A stretch of 64,000 bases of DNA from Williamsia sterculiae (GCF_900156495.1 NZ_FTNT01000005.1:126148-190147), one strand, 5' to 3'; counted from the stretch's first letter, positions 53,533 through 63,254 are shown. The notes: generated by a model from the sequence alone, not told the origin. Numbers and translations are program-made.

Positions 53533-55791
53533 GTGAGTTACGGCCCCGGTGGATCGAGTGGATCCGAACGGACCGACAGCGGTCGGCGGCGAGTGAGTGA
53601 CGGACCGATGCGAGCGGTCGCCTGGGTGGTGGGCATCCTGGGTAGCCTGATCCCCGTCGGGGTGATCGTGATGGGCGCCATCTTCCTGTTCACCTACGCC
53701 AGCGCGTCGGTGCCCCGCCCCGACGACATCAAGCAGAACCAGGTGGCGACCATCGTCGACACCAAGGGTGGGGAGATCGCCCGGGTGGTTCCGCCCGAGG
53801 GCAACCGCACCCTGGTACCGATCGGCGACATCCCCAAGACGGTGCAGGACGCCGTCATCGCCGCCGAGGATCGCGAGTTCGCGAGCAACTCCGGGTTCTC
53901 CGTCTCCGGCCTGAGCCGCGCGGTGTGGGGCAAGGTCACCGGCAACGAGGACGCGGGTGGTGGCTCGACCATCACCCAGCAGTACGTGAAGAACGCGTTG
54001 GTGGGCGACGAACGCACCTACACGCGCAAGTTCAAGGAACTCGCGATCGCCACCAAGATGTCCAACGAGTGGTCCAAGGACGACATCATGGGCGCCTACC
54101 TGAACACCATCTACTTCGGTCGGGGTGCGTACGGGGTCGCGGCCGCGGCGCGAACCTATTTCAACAAGGACATCAAGGACATCAACACCGCGCAGGCCGC
54201 GGTGCTGGCCTCCTCCATCCGGTCGCCTTCGTACTACGACCCCGCCACCAATCTCGAGGCCGCGCAGGCCCGCTGGCACTACGTACTCGACGGCATGGTG
54301 AGCACCGGTGCGCTCACCGCCGCCGACGAGCAGAAACAGCGCTACCCCAAGGTCGCGGCGCCGACCGACAACCAGAGTGGTGCGTCGACCTCCGGCCCCA
54401 ACGGCCTGATCAAACAGCAGGTTCTCGCCGAGCTGAACTCGCTCAACATCTCCGAGCAGCAGGTGCAGACCGAGGGACTGAAGATCACCACCACCATCGA
54501 CCCCACGGTGCAGAAAGCGGTGGTCGGTGAGTCCAACGACAAGCTCGAGGGCGAGCCGAGCAAGCTGCGTACCGCGGCGGTGTCGGTGGAGCCCAAGACC
54601 GGTGCCATCCGCGGCTACTTCGGCGGCAACGACGGCAACGGTTACGACTACGCGCAGGCCGGACTGCAGACAGGGTCGTCGTTCAAGACCTTCGCCCTGG
54701 TCGCCGCACTCGAGCAGGGTGTGCCGCTGTCCAAGGTGTACAGCTCGGCGCCGTTCGACGCGCCCGGTGGGTTGACCGTGACCAACTCCGACGGCGAGAG
54801 CTGCGGTAGTTGCAACCTGGCCACCGCACTGAAGATGTCACTGAACACCGTGTACTACCGACTGATGACCGACCTCAACGGTCAGGCCCGCGCGGTCGCC
54901 GACGCGGCACATCAGGCAGGCATCCCGGAGAGCTTCGGCTCGGTGAAGAAGACGCTGCAGAACGCCGACGGCAACGTCGAGGGCGGCGTGGTCCTCGGGC
55001 AGTACCCCTCCCGCGTGCTGGACATGGCGTCTGCCTACGCCACGCTCGCGGCGTCGGGTGTCTACCACGCCCCGCATTTCGTGCAGAAGGTCGAGACCGC
55101 CGACGGCACGGTGCTCTATGAGCGCAAGGCCGACAAGGGTGAGCGACGGTTCGACGCCAAGGTCGCCGACAACGTGACCGCGGCGATGGAGCCGATCGCG
55201 GCCTACTCCAACGGACACGCGCTCGACGGCGGTTCGCGCCCGTCGGCCGCGAAGACCGGCACCACCCAGCTCGGTGACACCGGTTCCAACAAGGACGCCT
55301 GGATGGTCGGTTACACCCCGCAGCTGTCCACCGCGGTGTGGGTCGGTACCGACAACAGTTCCGCGCTGACCAACTACGCGGGCAACATCGTCTACGGTTC
55401 GGGTCTGCCGTCGCAGATCTGGCAGGCGATCATGGACGATGCGCTGGAGAACCAGTCGATCGAGGACTTCCCGGAACCCGGTGCCATCGGCGGTGTCGCC
55501 GGCGTCCCCTATGAGGCACCCGCCACCACCGAGGAAGAGCAGCAGACCACTCGCGACTACAGCACCCGCACGCCCACACAGCAGGCGCCGACCCGGACCC
55601 AGACGACGCAACCGCAGCTGACCCTCGCCCCCGGGTTCACCATCCCACTGCCCGGCGGCAATCAGGAGACCGGTGACGGCGACTCCGGCCAGGGCAACAG
55701 CGACAACAACGGCACCGGCAACACCGGCGGCACCGGAAACGGTGGTGTTCGAGGCAACTCCGGCACCGGCCGTGGCAACACCGGGAACTGA
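53533..55791 (+). CDS. ponA: Bifunctional penicillin-binding protein (PonA1-like, class A)
   Basis: 752 aa. One N-terminal membrane anchor (VVGILGSLIPVGVIVMGAIF); GT51 glycosyltransferase with AAEDREFASNSGFS and GGSTITQQYVKN; transpeptidase with SxxK in TGSSFKTFAL, SxN in MSLNTVYY and KTG in AKTGTTQLG. The C-terminus is a low-complexity Thr/Gln then Gly/Asn tail. It polymerises and crosslinks peptidoglycan at the inner membrane. GTG 53533 follows GGAGAGG; TATGTT (53447-53452) is a possible -10. The GT87 gene follows after 9 nt, as Rv0050-Rv0051. Confidence 0.95.
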   Translation: MSYGPGGSSGSERTDSGRRRVSDGPMRAVAWVVGILGSLIPVGVIVMGAIFLFTYASASVPRPDDIKQNQVATIVDTKGGEIARVVPPEGNRTLVPIGDIPKTVQDAVIAAEDREFASNSGFSVSGLSRAVWGKVTGNEDAGGGSTITQQYVKNALVGDERTYTRKFKELAIATKMSNEWSKDDIMGAYLNTIYFGRGAYGVAAAARTYFNKDIKDINTAQAAVLASSIRSPSYYDPATNLEAAQARWHYVLDGMVSTGALTAADEQKQRYPKVAAPTDNQSGASTSGPNGLIKQQVLAELNSLNISEQQVQTEGLKITTTIDPTVQKAVVGESNDKLEGEPSKLRTAAVSVEPKTGAIRGYFGGNDGNGYDYAQAGLQTGSSFKTFALVAALEQGVPLSKVYSSAPFDAPGGLTVTNSDGESCGSCNLATALKMSLNTVYYRLMTDLNGQARAVADAAHQAGIPESFGSVKKTLQNADGNVEGGVVLGQYPSRVLDMASAYATLAASGVYHAPHFVQKVETADGTVLYERKADKGERRFDAKVADNVTAAMEPIAAYSNGHALDGGSRPSAAKTGTTQLGDTGSNKDAWMVGYTPQLSTAVWVGTDNSSALTNYAGNIVYGSGLPSQIWQAIMDDALENQSIEDFPEPGAIGGVAGVPYEAPATTEEEQQTTRDYSTRTPTQQAPTRTQTTQPQLTLAPGFTIPLPGGNQETGDGDSGQGNSDNNGTGNTGGTGNGGVRGNSGTGRGNTGN

Positions 55792-55800
55792 CGACCGCCG

Positions 55801-57474
55801 GTGAGCAGTGATCCCGGTTCGGGGGACGTCGGCGGGTCGGACGACCCCGGAGTTCCCGATGACGGTGTGGGCGATCCCGAGGACGCCTCCCGTCGCGACC
55901 ACGACGACGCGGTACGACCCGACGTCGAGTGGGCCGGTCGACCCGCTCCCGATCAGCGGCGCGACGACCGCCGGGAACTGCCGTCGTCGACCGACCCCGC
56001 CGTCCGGGAGGCGAGCACCGTCGTGGGTGGTCCGATCGGTGCGCACGCGGTGGTGGGGCGCAGCCGGCACGTCACACCGCTGCGGGTGATCTTCCTGCTG
56101 GCTCTGCTGTTCCTGGCGCTGGGCTGGTTCACCAAGGCCGGTTGTCTGCAGCAACACCGGGTCGACGGTGGTGGTCTGCAGCTCGACTGGAGCAACAACC
56201 GCCAGTTCATCGGGCTCTGTTACAACGACACCGTGCCGTTGTACGGGACCGAACTGCTCAGCAAGGGCGAGCTGCCGTACAAGGCGTCGTGGACCCAGCC
56301 GCTGGCGGGTGGCGGCCAACAGGTCCGGTACATGGAGTACCCGGTGGTCACCGGCATGTACATGTACGGGTCGATGGTCGTCGCGAAGGGTTGGGCGTTC
56401 GCGCACGACCACTGGGGTGTGCCGGGCGCGCTCGACGTGGTGCTGTTCTTCAATGTCGTCGCACTCGGTCTGGCCCTGTTCTGGCTGGTCACCATCTGGG
56501 CGACCACCCGCTTAGCGGGGGTGCGGGTGTGGTCGGTGGCGGTGGCCGCGGTCTCCCCGCTGGTCGCTGTGCACATCTTCACCAATTTCGACGCCATCGC
56601 GACGGCCATGCTCGCGCTGGGCATGGTGGCCTGGGCTCGACGTCACCCGGCGTGGGCCGGTCTCTTCATCGGGCTCGGGTTGTCGGCCAAGCTGTACCCG
56701 GTGCTGCTGCTGATCCCCTTGTTCGTGCTGTGTCTGCGGGCGGGACGGCTGCGGGACTTCCTGGTCACCGCGGCAGCCACCGTCGGCACCGCGGTGGTGG
56801 TGAACCTGCCGATCCTGCTGTTGTACCCGGCCGGCTGGCGTGAGTTCTTCCGGCTGAACTCCACCCGACACCCGGACGCCACGTCGCTGTTCCGGGTGAT
56901 CGGCGAGGCCACCGGGTACGACTGGGGTGTGGTCACCGGCCAGGCTCCCACGCTGGTCAACACGGTGTCGCTGGCGGCCTTCGCGGTGGTCTGTGCGGGT
57001 GTGGTGGTCATCGGACTACGTGCACCCACCCGTCCGCGGCTGGCGCAGCTGCTGTTCCTCACGTTGGCCGGATTCCTGTTGGTGAACAAGGTGTGGAGCC
57101 CGCAGTACTCGCTGTGGCTGGTGCCCATCGCCGTGCTCGCGATCCCGCACACCCGTGTGCTCTGGGGCTGGATGGCCCTCGACGCCCTGGTGTGGGTGCC
57201 GTTGGTCGGGATCTTCATGGGTCCGGAGACACGGTGGCTGCCGGACGGTTGGGCCTATACCGCCCTCGCCGTCCGCGACCTGGTGGTGCTGGGACTGTGC
57301 GTGCTGGTGATCACCCAGATCTACCGGCCCGCCACCGATCTGGTGCGCAACCCGTCGTCAGGGGACGACGTCGACGATCCCATCGGTGGCGTGCTCGACC
57401 ATGCACCCGACGTGATCGGCGGTCGCCGTCGGGACCACCGTGACCCGGAACGGCAGTCCGTACTCGCCGGCTGA
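55801..57474 (+). CDS. GT87/DUF2029-type polyprenol-linked mannosyltransferase-like membrane protein (Rv0051-like)
   Basis: 557 aa. An acidic cytosolic leader of about 90 residues precedes about 11 helices. KASWTQPLAGGGQQVRYMEYPV, LGLSAKLYPVLLLIPLFVL and NKVWSPQYSLWLVPIAV are typical of the GT-C family that includes PimE and arabinofuran/mannan transferases, using polyprenyl-phosphate mannose on the outer face of the membrane. Acceptor unknown. The leader includes DVEWAGR, encoded by GTCGAGTGGGCCG, the same word as the 21-bp repeats. In operon with ponA. Confidence 0.82.
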   Translation: MSSDPGSGDVGGSDDPGVPDDGVGDPEDASRRDHDDAVRPDVEWAGRPAPDQRRDDRRELPSSTDPAVREASTVVGGPIGAHAVVGRSRHVTPLRVIFLLALLFLALGWFTKAGCLQQHRVDGGGLQLDWSNNRQFIGLCYNDTVPLYGTELLSKGELPYKASWTQPLAGGGQQVRYMEYPVVTGMYMYGSMVVAKGWAFAHDHWGVPGALDVVLFFNVVALGLALFWLVTIWATTRLAGVRVWSVAVAAVSPLVAVHIFTNFDAIATAMLALGMVAWARRHPAWAGLFIGLGLSAKLYPVLLLIPLFVLCLRAGRLRDFLVTAAATVGTAVVVNLPILLLYPAGWREFFRLNSTRHPDATSLFRVIGEATGYDWGVVTGQAPTLVNTVSLAAFAVVCAGVVVIGLRAPTRPRLAQLLFLTLAGFLLVNKVWSPQYSLWLVPIAVLAIPHTRVLWGWMALDALVWVPLVGIFMGPETRWLPDGWAYTALAVRDLVVLGLCVLVITQIYRPATDLVRNPSSGDDVDDPIGGVLDHAPDVIGGRRRDHRDPERQSVLAG

Positions 57475-57503
57475 GGTGTGGCGTCGGCGCCGGAATCGAA
57501 CCG

Positions 57504-58088
57504 TCAGACCCCGCGGACCCGTTCGATGAGCCGGGCCTTCGCCACGGGCCAGTCGTCGTCGGTCATCGAGTACTGGGCGGTGGTGCGCCACCCGTCGTGC
57601 ACGGTGCTGCGCTTCTGTTTGCGCAGCAGGCCCTCGAAGGTGGTGCCGAGTTTGGCGATCCCCGCCCGTGAGCGAGCGTTGAGCTCGTCGGTGTGCCACA
57701 CCACCCGCACCGCTGCGCACCGTTCGAATGCGTGTTGTAGCAGTAACAGTTTCGCGTCGGGGTTCACCGTGGTGCCCAGGACGTGCACCGCGTAGAAGGT
57801 GTGCCCAATGGCCAGCGATCGGTCGGCGGCGCGGATGTCGTAGAAGCTTGTGCTGCCGACGATCGACCCGTCGGCGTTGTCGATGACGGCGAACGCGGTG
57901 CGATCCGGGGTGTCCAATGCGGTCTGGATCGTGGTCGTCGCCGACGCGGTGTCGGTGGGCACCCGGGTCCACCGGTACACCTCGGGGTCGTCGGCAACCG
58001 CGCCGAGCTCGGACGCGTCGTCGAGGGTCAGCGGACGCAACATCACCCGCGTGCCGATCAGCGTCGGCGCGCCCAACCAGTCGCTCAT
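57504..58088 (-). CDS. GNAT-family N-acetyltransferase
   Basis: 194 aa. The RimJ/RimL-like pattern: LIGTRVMLRPLTLDDASELG at the start, LAIGHTFYAVHVLGTTVNPD, LLLLQHAFERCAAVRVVWHTDELNARSRAGIAKLG (core VWHTDELNARSRAGIAKLG) and EGLLRKQKR. It acetylates an amine, perhaps a protein N-terminus or small molecule. ATG 58088 overlaps the stop of the GT87-like gene by 4 nt, so they are coupled. Confidence 0.88.
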   Translation of the reverse strand: MSDWLGAPTLIGTRVMLRPLTLDDASELGAVADDPEVYRWTRVPTDTASATTTIQTALDTPDRTAFAVIDNADGSIVGSTSFYDIRAADRSLAIGHTFYAVHVLGTTVNPDAKLLLLQHAFERCAAVRVVWHTDELNARSRAGIAKLGTTFEGLLRKQKRSTVHDGWRTTAQYSMTDDDWPVAKARLIERVRGV

Positions 58089-59491
58089 GCCGATATCGCC
58101 TCTCGGTCGGGGGCGGTGGGTCGCCTGCCCACCGAGGCCAGCGGTTCGCGCAACGGACTCCGCACGAACACGACGATGAGCATCGCGAGCAACGCGACCT
58201 GGATCCACACCCCCACGTTGACCCCGGTGATCACCCACCACTTCATGGGGGAGTGCGACACGTAGATACCGAACAGCCGGAAGATGGTGCTGTCCAGTAT
58301 CAGGTCGCCGATCAGGTACGCCGCGATGACCGGCCACCGCACTCGCAGCAGGACGAAGAACGGCAGGATCCACAGGGTGTACTGCGGGGAGTGCACCTTG
58401 TGGAACAGGATGAACGCGGCCAGCATCGACGCACTCACACCGATCCACGGATACGCGCCGCCGGCACGGTGGACGCGGTAACCCAGGTAGACGGCCAGCG
58501 CGAACGCGGCCAGGATCATGATCGGCGACAACACCCCCACCGCGCTGTTGTACGCCGGGGTCTGGCCGCCGAAGAAGTGCCGCAGACCCCAGTACCAGAT
58601 CGAGTTGGTGTCCACATCCGACTTGCGTTTGCCCTGAAAGCTCAGCGACGCCTTCCAGCCGTCGAAACCGGCCACCATGAACGGCACCTGGATCGCGACC
58701 ACGGTGAGGGTGCCCACCGCGAGCACCGCGAATCCACCCCGCCAGTCGCGACGGGCTCGGTCGTGCAGCAGCACGTACACCGCCAGCGGCAGGATGAACA
58801 GCCCCGGATACAGCTTCAGGCAGAACCCGACGGCCAGGATCACACTGGTCAGCGACGCGGTGGGCAGCAACGGGATTCGCCGCTCCCCGGTGCGTGGACT
58901 GATCGACGACCCCCAGGCCATCACGGCGACGGCGAGTACCACGGTGAACGCGACCGGCAGTTCCCAGTTGTGGAACGAGTACAGGATCAGCGGAGGCGTT
59001 GCCGCCCACCACAGCACATGCCACCGGGCCACCACCGCCAGCAGCACGGTGATGGCCAGCCCGAAGGGCGCCAACAGGATCGCCGAGTGCAGCAGGAAGT
59101 CGCTGTCGGTGTGCGCCCCACTGGCGCCGAAATACATCAGCAGCCCGGAGAGCACCGGATACTCCACGACGCCGCCGAAGAGTTTGCCGTCTGCGCCGAT
59201 CCCCCCGTGGATGTACGGGAACACGTGGTTGTTGATGTCGCGCCCGACCCACAGGTACATGATGTCGGAGTAACAGGGCATCCACTGGGTGCCGCCGTGA
59301 CCCACCGGGAAGTGCGCGCTGCGGCCGAACCGGTCGAACGGTGGACCCCCGCACTCGGCCTTCCCGAGGTAGCTCACCACCATGGTGGCCAGCGTCGCGA
59401 GCAGGGACACCGGCAGCACCACCGCCAGTCGGGCCCGGCCGGCCGCGGCGCGCAGCCGTCGGCTGTCGGTGGTGGTGGACGGCGCGGACAT
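58085..59491 (-). CDS. GT87/DUF2029-type membrane glycosyltransferase-like protein (second copy)
   Basis: 468 aa with about 11 helices. VEYPVLSGLLMYFG, GFCLKLYPGLFILPLAVYV and HKVHSPQYTLWILPFFVL parallel YMEYPV, AKLYPVLLLIPLF and NKVWSPQYSLWLVPI in the protein at 55801, so the two are paralogues facing each other across the convergent point. Probable polyprenyl-phosphate-sugar transferase of envelope glycans. ATG 59491 is 7 nt after TAACCT (59504-59499): leaderless. First gene of a pair with the GNAT gene. Confidence 0.82.
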   Translation of the reverse strand: MSAPSTTTDSRRLRAAAGRARLAVVLPVSLLATLATMVVSYLGKAECGGPPFDRFGRSAHFPVGHGGTQWMPCYSDIMYLWVGRDINNHVFPYIHGGIGADGKLFGGVVEYPVLSGLLMYFGASGAHTDSDFLLHSAILLAPFGLAITVLLAVVARWHVLWWAATPPLILYSFHNWELPVAFTVVLAVAVMAWGSSISPRTGERRIPLLPTASLTSVILAVGFCLKLYPGLFILPLAVYVLLHDRARRDWRGGFAVLAVGTLTVVAIQVPFMVAGFDGWKASLSFQGKRKSDVDTNSIWYWGLRHFFGGQTPAYNSAVGVLSPIMILAAFALAVYLGYRVHRAGGAYPWIGVSASMLAAFILFHKVHSPQYTLWILPFFVLLRVRWPVIAAYLIGDLILDSTIFRLFGIYVSHSPMKWWVITGVNVGVWIQVALLAMLIVVFVRSPLREPLASVGRRPTAPDREAISA

Positions 59492-59587
59492 GACCCACAG
59501 GTTAGGGCTTGAGTGTCCGGGTACCGCAGTCCGCCATGGCGGACCGGGCGTCGGTGCGACGATTTCGCTGGTCAGGGGTGGCTCGTG

Positions 59588-59673
59588 TACCTTTGAACGG
59601 TTGCCGACGCAGGCGACCCTCCTGCCACGGAACGTCCGTGGCCGATCCAGTCCACAGGAGGTGATGTGGTCTC
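59588..59673 (+). promoter_or_regulatory. rpsF promoter and leader with hairpin
   Basis: TACCTT (59588-59593) is a likely -10. The leader contains GCCACGGA-ACG-TCCGTGGC (59624-59642), an 8-bp hairpin, before GGAGGTGAT in front of rpsF. Leaders of rpsF-rpsR operons often carry the S6:S18-binding motif for autoregulation; this hairpin is a candidate, but I cannot confirm the conserved CCG bulge. Confidence 0.4.
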
Positions 59674-59955
59674 ATGCGTCATTACGAATTGATGGTCATC
59701 CTCGATCCGAATCTGGACGAGCGCACCGTCGCCCCATCGCTCGACACCTTTCTCAACGTGATCCGCCAGGACGGCGGCAAGGTTGCCGGTGTCGACATCT
59801 GGGGCAAGCGGCGTCTCGCCTACGAGATCCTCAAGCACAACGAGGGGATCTACGCGGTCATCGCACTCGATGCCGAGCCGAAGACGGTGACCGAGCTCGA
59901 CCGTCAGCTGAAGCTGAACGAGTCGGTGCTGCGCACCAAGGTCCTCCGGAAGTGA
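59674..59955 (+). CDS. rpsF: 30S ribosomal protein S6
   Basis: 93 aa. [39 protein letters not shown] and the C-terminal [11 protein letters not shown] are standard for actinobacterial S6. It binds 16S rRNA together with S18, encoded two genes on. GGAGG precedes the ATG. First gene of the rpsF-ssb-rpsR-rplI operon, as Rv0053-Rv0056. Confidence 0.97.
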   Translation: MRHYELMVILDPNLDERTVAPSLDTFLNVIRQDGGKVAGVDIWGKRRLAYEILKHNEGIYAVIALDAEPKTVTELDRQLKLNESVLRTKVLRK

Positions 59956-60076
59956 ACCGGACGGACTTCACCAACGTCTGAAGTATGTCGGTGCCGGATC
60001 ATAGGGTCGAGACCGAACTCGTCCCACCCGGCACGCATCGACCACGAGTGCCCGACCACCGCTTGAGGGGAAACAC

Positions 60077-60598
60077 ATGGCAGGCGACACGATCATCACC
60101 GTCATCGGGAACCTGACCGCCGACCCGGAACTGCGTTTCACGCCGTCCGGTGCCGCGGTCGCGAACTTCACGGTGGCCTCCACCCCGCGCACCTTCGACC
60201 GTCAGACCAATGAATGGAAAGACGGTGAGGCGCTCTTCCTGCGCTGCAACATCTGGCGCGATGCCGCAGAGAACGTGGCGGAGAGCCTCACCAAGGGTGC
60301 CCGGGTGATCGTGTCCGGCCGGCTCAAGCAGCGCTCCTTCGAGACCCGTGAGGGCGAGAAGCGCACGGTCGTGGAACTCGAGGTCGACGAGATCGGCCCC
60401 TCGCTGCGGTACGCGACCGCGAAGGTCAACAAGGCCTCGCGCGGTGGCGGTGGCGGCGGATTCGGATCCTCCTCTTCCGGCGGCGGCGGTGGCAGCCGCG
60501 GCGGGAGCAGTGGATCCAGCCAGCAGAACGACGACCCGTGGGGCAGTGCCCCGGCGAGCGGTTCGTTCTCCGGCGGGGACGACGAACCACCTTTCTAG
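60077..60598 (+). CDS. ssb: Single-stranded DNA-binding protein
   Basis: 173 aa. N-terminal OB fold ([41 protein letters not shown]), a Gly/Ser-rich linker from about residue 118, and the acidic tip GGDDEPPF that recruits partner proteins. Binds ssDNA in replication and repair. The ribosome site is GAGGGG; TAGGGT (60002-60007) might be an internal promoter in the 121-bp gap after rpsF. Confidence 0.97.
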   Translation: MAGDTIITVIGNLTADPELRFTPSGAAVANFTVASTPRTFDRQTNEWKDGEALFLRCNIWRDAAENVAESLTKGARVIVSGRLKQRSFETREGEKRTVVELEVDEIGPSLRYATAKVNKASRGGGGGGFGSSSSGGGGGSRGGSSGSSQQNDDPWGSAPASGSFSGGDDEPPF

Positions 60599-60646
60599 GC
60601 AACTCACGCGGTTGCCGATCCGAGAAACAGCGGAGCAAGAACACAC

Positions 60647-60904
60647 ATGGCTAAGAAGCAGAGCGGACGCAAGACCCGCGTCGAGAAGGTGACCAAGGCC
60701 AAGGCCTGTTCCTTCTGCAAAGAGAAGAACCTGACCATCGACTACAAGGACACTGCGCTGTTGCGTCGGTTCCTGTCGGACCGTGGCAAGATCCGATCGC
60801 GCCGCGTCACCGGCAACTGCGTGCAGCACCAGCGTGACGTCGCCGTGGCGGTCAAGAACTCACGTGAGGTGGCCTTGCTGCCCTTCACCTCGACGGCGCG
60901 CTGA
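60647..60904 (+). CDS. rpsR: 30S ribosomal protein S18 (zinc-ligand type)
   Basis: 85 aa. [13 protein letters not shown] has a CxxC pair and [19 protein letters not shown] a further Cys and His, so this is the zinc-binding (C+) form; mycolata often also have a zinc-free S18 elsewhere used under zinc starvation. Lies between ssb and rplI in the conserved operon. Confidence 0.96.
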   Translation: MAKKQSGRKTRVEKVTKAKACSFCKEKNLTIDYKDTALLRRFLSDRGKIRSRRVTGNCVQHQRDVAVAVKNSREVALLPFTSTAR

Positions 60905-60921
60905 GCGGAAGGACTGACATC

Positions 60922-61377
60922 ATGAAACTCATCCTCACCGCAGAGATCGACAACCTCGGCGTCGCAGGCGACACCGTGGAGGTCAAGAACGGTTACGGCC
61001 GCAACTTCCTGCTGCCGCGGGGCTTGGCCATCCCGGCCACCCGCGGTGCGCAGAAGCAGGTCGAGACCATTCGCCGCACCCAGGAGGTGCGCGCGATCCG
61101 TGGACTCGAACACGCCAACGAGATCAAGCAGGCCCTCGAGGCGCTCACCGAGGTCTCCCTCGGTGTGAAGACCCACGATTCCGGCAAACTGTTCGGCTCG
61201 GTCAACGCCGGCGACGTCGCCGGTGCGATCAAGTCGGCGGGTGGCCCCGTGGTCGACAAGCGCAGCGTGGAGCTGCCGAAGGGGCACATCAAGTCGACGG
61301 GCACGTTCCCGGTCGTCGTGAAGCTGCACCCCGAGGTGTCGGCCGAGGTGGAGCTCACGGTCACCGCGGCAGGTTGA
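60922..61377 (+). CDS. rplI: 50S ribosomal protein L9
   Basis: 151 aa. N-terminal [20 protein letters not shown] and [17 protein letters not shown] are the L9 signature; the C-terminal domain has [10 protein letters not shown] and [13 protein letters not shown]. Two-domain protein bound to 23S rRNA near the L1 stalk. GGAAGG precedes the ATG. Last gene seen in the operon; in mycobacteria dnaB follows further downstream, here rnhA lies on the opposite strand instead. Confidence 0.97.
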   Translation: MKLILTAEIDNLGVAGDTVEVKNGYGRNFLLPRGLAIPATRGAQKQVETIRRTQEVRAIRGLEHANEIKQALEALTEVSLGVKTHDSGKLFGSVNAGDVAGAIKSAGGPVVDKRSVELPKGHIKSTGTFPVVVKLHPEVSAEVELTVTAAG

Positions 61378-61403
61378 ATCAACGGTCGCTGACGACCTGA
61401 TGG

Positions 61404-61447
61404 ACGCCGATGCCGGGCGGGACGACGTTCCCGCCCGGCATCGGCGT
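61404..61447. terminator. Bidirectional terminator between rplI and rnhA
   Basis: Perfect 19-bp stem (61404-61422 with 61429-61447) with loop CGACGT, between the convergent stops at 61377 and 61482. No T-tract. Confidence 0.85.
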
Positions 61448-61481
61448 TCCGGTCTCCGGGGCGTTACCGCGACGGCACGAT

Positions 61482-61943
61482 TCAGCCCGCGTTGACCGTC
61501 CGGGCCGCGGCGGTCGCCAGACGGTCCGCGATCTCGTTGTAGTGATCACCCGCGTGGCCTTTGACCCACCGCCACTCCACGTCGTGGCGCTCGCACGCTG
61601 CAACCAGTTCACGCCACAGTTCGGCGTTCTTCACGGGTTTGCGGTCCTTGGTCATCCATCCGTTGGACTGCCACCCGGTCACCCACTTGGTGATGCCGTT
61701 GCGGACATAGGTCGAATCGGTGTACAGGATCACCGTTGACGGTGCGGTCACCGCTTCCAACCCGCGGATGGCCGCGGTCAGTTCCATCCGGTTGTTGGTG
61801 GTGTTCGGCTCGGCACCGGAGATCTCCTTCTCGTGCCGCTTGTAGCGCAGTACCGCACCCCAACCGCCGGGCCCCGGGTTCCCGAGGCAGGCTCCGTCCG
61901 TGGAGATCTCGACGGGTGTGCGGTCATCGGCGGTGTCGGGCAT
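61482..61943 (-). CDS. rnhA: Ribonuclease HI
   Basis: 153 aa. Catalytic residues in [16 protein letters not shown] (Asp), [13 protein letters not shown] (Glu), [12 protein letters not shown] (Asp) and [12 protein letters not shown] (Asp), and the basic handle region [11 protein letters not shown]. It removes RNA from RNA-DNA hybrids. ATG 61943 is 7 nt after TATCCT (61956-61951), leaderless; an in-frame extension to 62159 overlaps the protease gene and was rejected. Confidence 0.95.
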   Translation of the reverse strand: MPDTADDRTPVEISTDGACLGNPGPGGWGAVLRYKRHEKEISGAEPNTTNNRMELTAAIRGLEAVTAPSTVILYTDSTYVRNGITKWVTGWQSNGWMTKDRKPVKNAELWRELVAACERHDVEWRWVKGHAGDHYNEIADRLATAAARTVNAG

Positions 61944-62016
61944 GGTTCGCAGGATATCCGGAACGCACCACGACACCGGGCGCAGGTCGCACCCGGTGTC
62001 GTACCGCGGTCGCGGG

Positions 62017-63198
62017 TCACTCGGGTGCGCGGGCCAGCCCGGCACCCACGTCACCGGCCGGTAGGTCGAGCCGCTGGGCCTGACGCAGCAGCCGTGCCCA
62101 CAGCTGTCGTCCCCGTTCACCGGTCTGCTGTGCCCACAGTGCCGCGATCCCGGCGACATGCGGCGTCGCCATCGACGTCCCGCTGATGGTGTTGTACTGC
62201 CGCGGGGCGGGCCAGCTGGAGTAGACGTTCACCCCGGGCGCGGTGATGTCGACCTGACCTCCGTCGAGTCGGCTGCTGCGCGCCGAGAACGGCGCCACCG
62301 TCATGTCCGAGGCGACCGCACCGACCGCGAGGATCGTCGTGGCGTTGGCCGGGCTCCCCACGAATCCGGGGTCGTCGGGCCGGTGGGCGTTGTTACCCGC
62401 GGCGGCGACGATGACGGTGCCCGCGTCCAGGGCGCGGCGACCGACCTCCTCGTAGGCCTGCAGCTGTTGGTCGATGTCGGCGCCCAACGACATCGAGATC
62501 ACCGCGCAACCCTGCGAGATGGCCCATTCGATGCCGGCCAGGATCTGACTGTCGTTGCCGGACCCCCTGTTGCTCAGCACCTTCCCCACGAAGATGTCTA
62601 CCGCGGGTGCCACACCGTAGCGCCGCGTGTCGGTGGGATGCCGTGGCCCGCTGGAGGTGCCGACGCAGTGGGTGCCGTGACCGTGCCCGTCCTGGGTGGA
62701 TTCGCCGACGACGAACGACCGCGCGATGACGGTACGGCCGCCGAAGTCGGGGTGGTCCTGGTCGAATCCTGTGTCCAGCACCGCGATGCGGATGCCGCGA
62801 CCGTCGGCCGACGAGGTGTCGGCGCCAGTGGCCTGCAGTCCCCAGGTCGAGTTGGCGGTGTCGGCGTAATGGCCCACCGGGGCCACCGCGGGTATGGGGA
62901 GGGCGCGCACCACACGTTCGGGTTCCACTGTGACCACCGCGGGATCGGCCACCAGGTCGGCGGTGTGCACCGCTGGCAGGGCCGCGACACCGACGCCGAT
63001 GCGGCTGAACACGACCGCATCGGAGTTGGCCAGGGCGTCGGCGTCCATCGGGCCGATGCCGCCGGTGGACGCGACGCTATCGATACCGCTGATGGCGCGC
63101 AACGCCTCCTCACGTTGCTCGTCGGTGCTGCCGTCGGTGAAGGTGACGATCTGTCGCCCGGTGGTGTGCGGATCGGCGGCGGGGTTGTCGTTGCTCAT
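62017..63198 (-). CDS. S8 subtilisin-family serine protease without signal peptide
   Basis: 393 aa. Catalytic triad Asp in [14 protein letters not shown], His in [12 protein letters not shown], Ser in [18 protein letters not shown]; the oxyanion Asn lies in VAAAGNN. About 115 N-terminal residues look like an I9-type propeptide ([20 protein letters not shown]). There is no signal peptide or membrane segment, unusual for actinobacterial subtilases, which are mostly secreted mycosins or exoproteases, so it may act in the cytosol. It lies 56 nt after a trypsin-like protease gene on the same strand; the two could work as a cascade (inference). Confidence 0.9.
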   Translation of the reverse strand: MSNDNPAADPHTTGRQIVTFTDGSTDEQREEALRAISGIDSVASTGGIGPMDADALANSDAVVFSRIGVGVAALPAVHTADLVADPAVVTVEPERVVRALPIPAVAPVGHYADTANSTWGLQATGADTSSADGRGIRIAVLDTGFDQDHPDFGGRTVIARSFVVGESTQDGHGHGTHCVGTSSGPRHPTDTRRYGVAPAVDIFVGKVLSNRGSGNDSQILAGIEWAISQGCAVISMSLGADIDQQLQAYEEVGRRALDAGTVIVAAAGNNAHRPDDPGFVGSPANATTILAVGAVASDMTVAPFSARSSRLDGGQVDITAPGVNVYSSWPAPRQYNTISGTSMATPHVAGIAALWAQQTGERGRQLWARLLRQAQRLDLPAGDVGAGLARAPE

Positions 63199-63254
63199 CG
63201 TTCTCTCGTTTCAGGTTGTCGTAGTGGTTGGTCGGTGATGACGGCTGCGAATGA

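Noticed and set aside
54838-56412. Long minus-strand open frame opposite ponA and the GT87-like gene
   Set aside because: Low-complexity antisense reading of two well-supported genes.
57480-57510. A tRNA T-arm-like string (GGTTCGATTCC on the minus strand)
   Set aside because: The remaining tRNA body would lie inside the GNAT gene, the T-stem has a mismatch, and no acceptor or D-arm can be folded.
57504-59498. A 664-codon minus-strand open frame covering GNAT and GT87-like genes
   Set aside because: Only its last 194 codons are real (GNAT from 58088); the upstream part is a shifted frame of the GT87-like gene.
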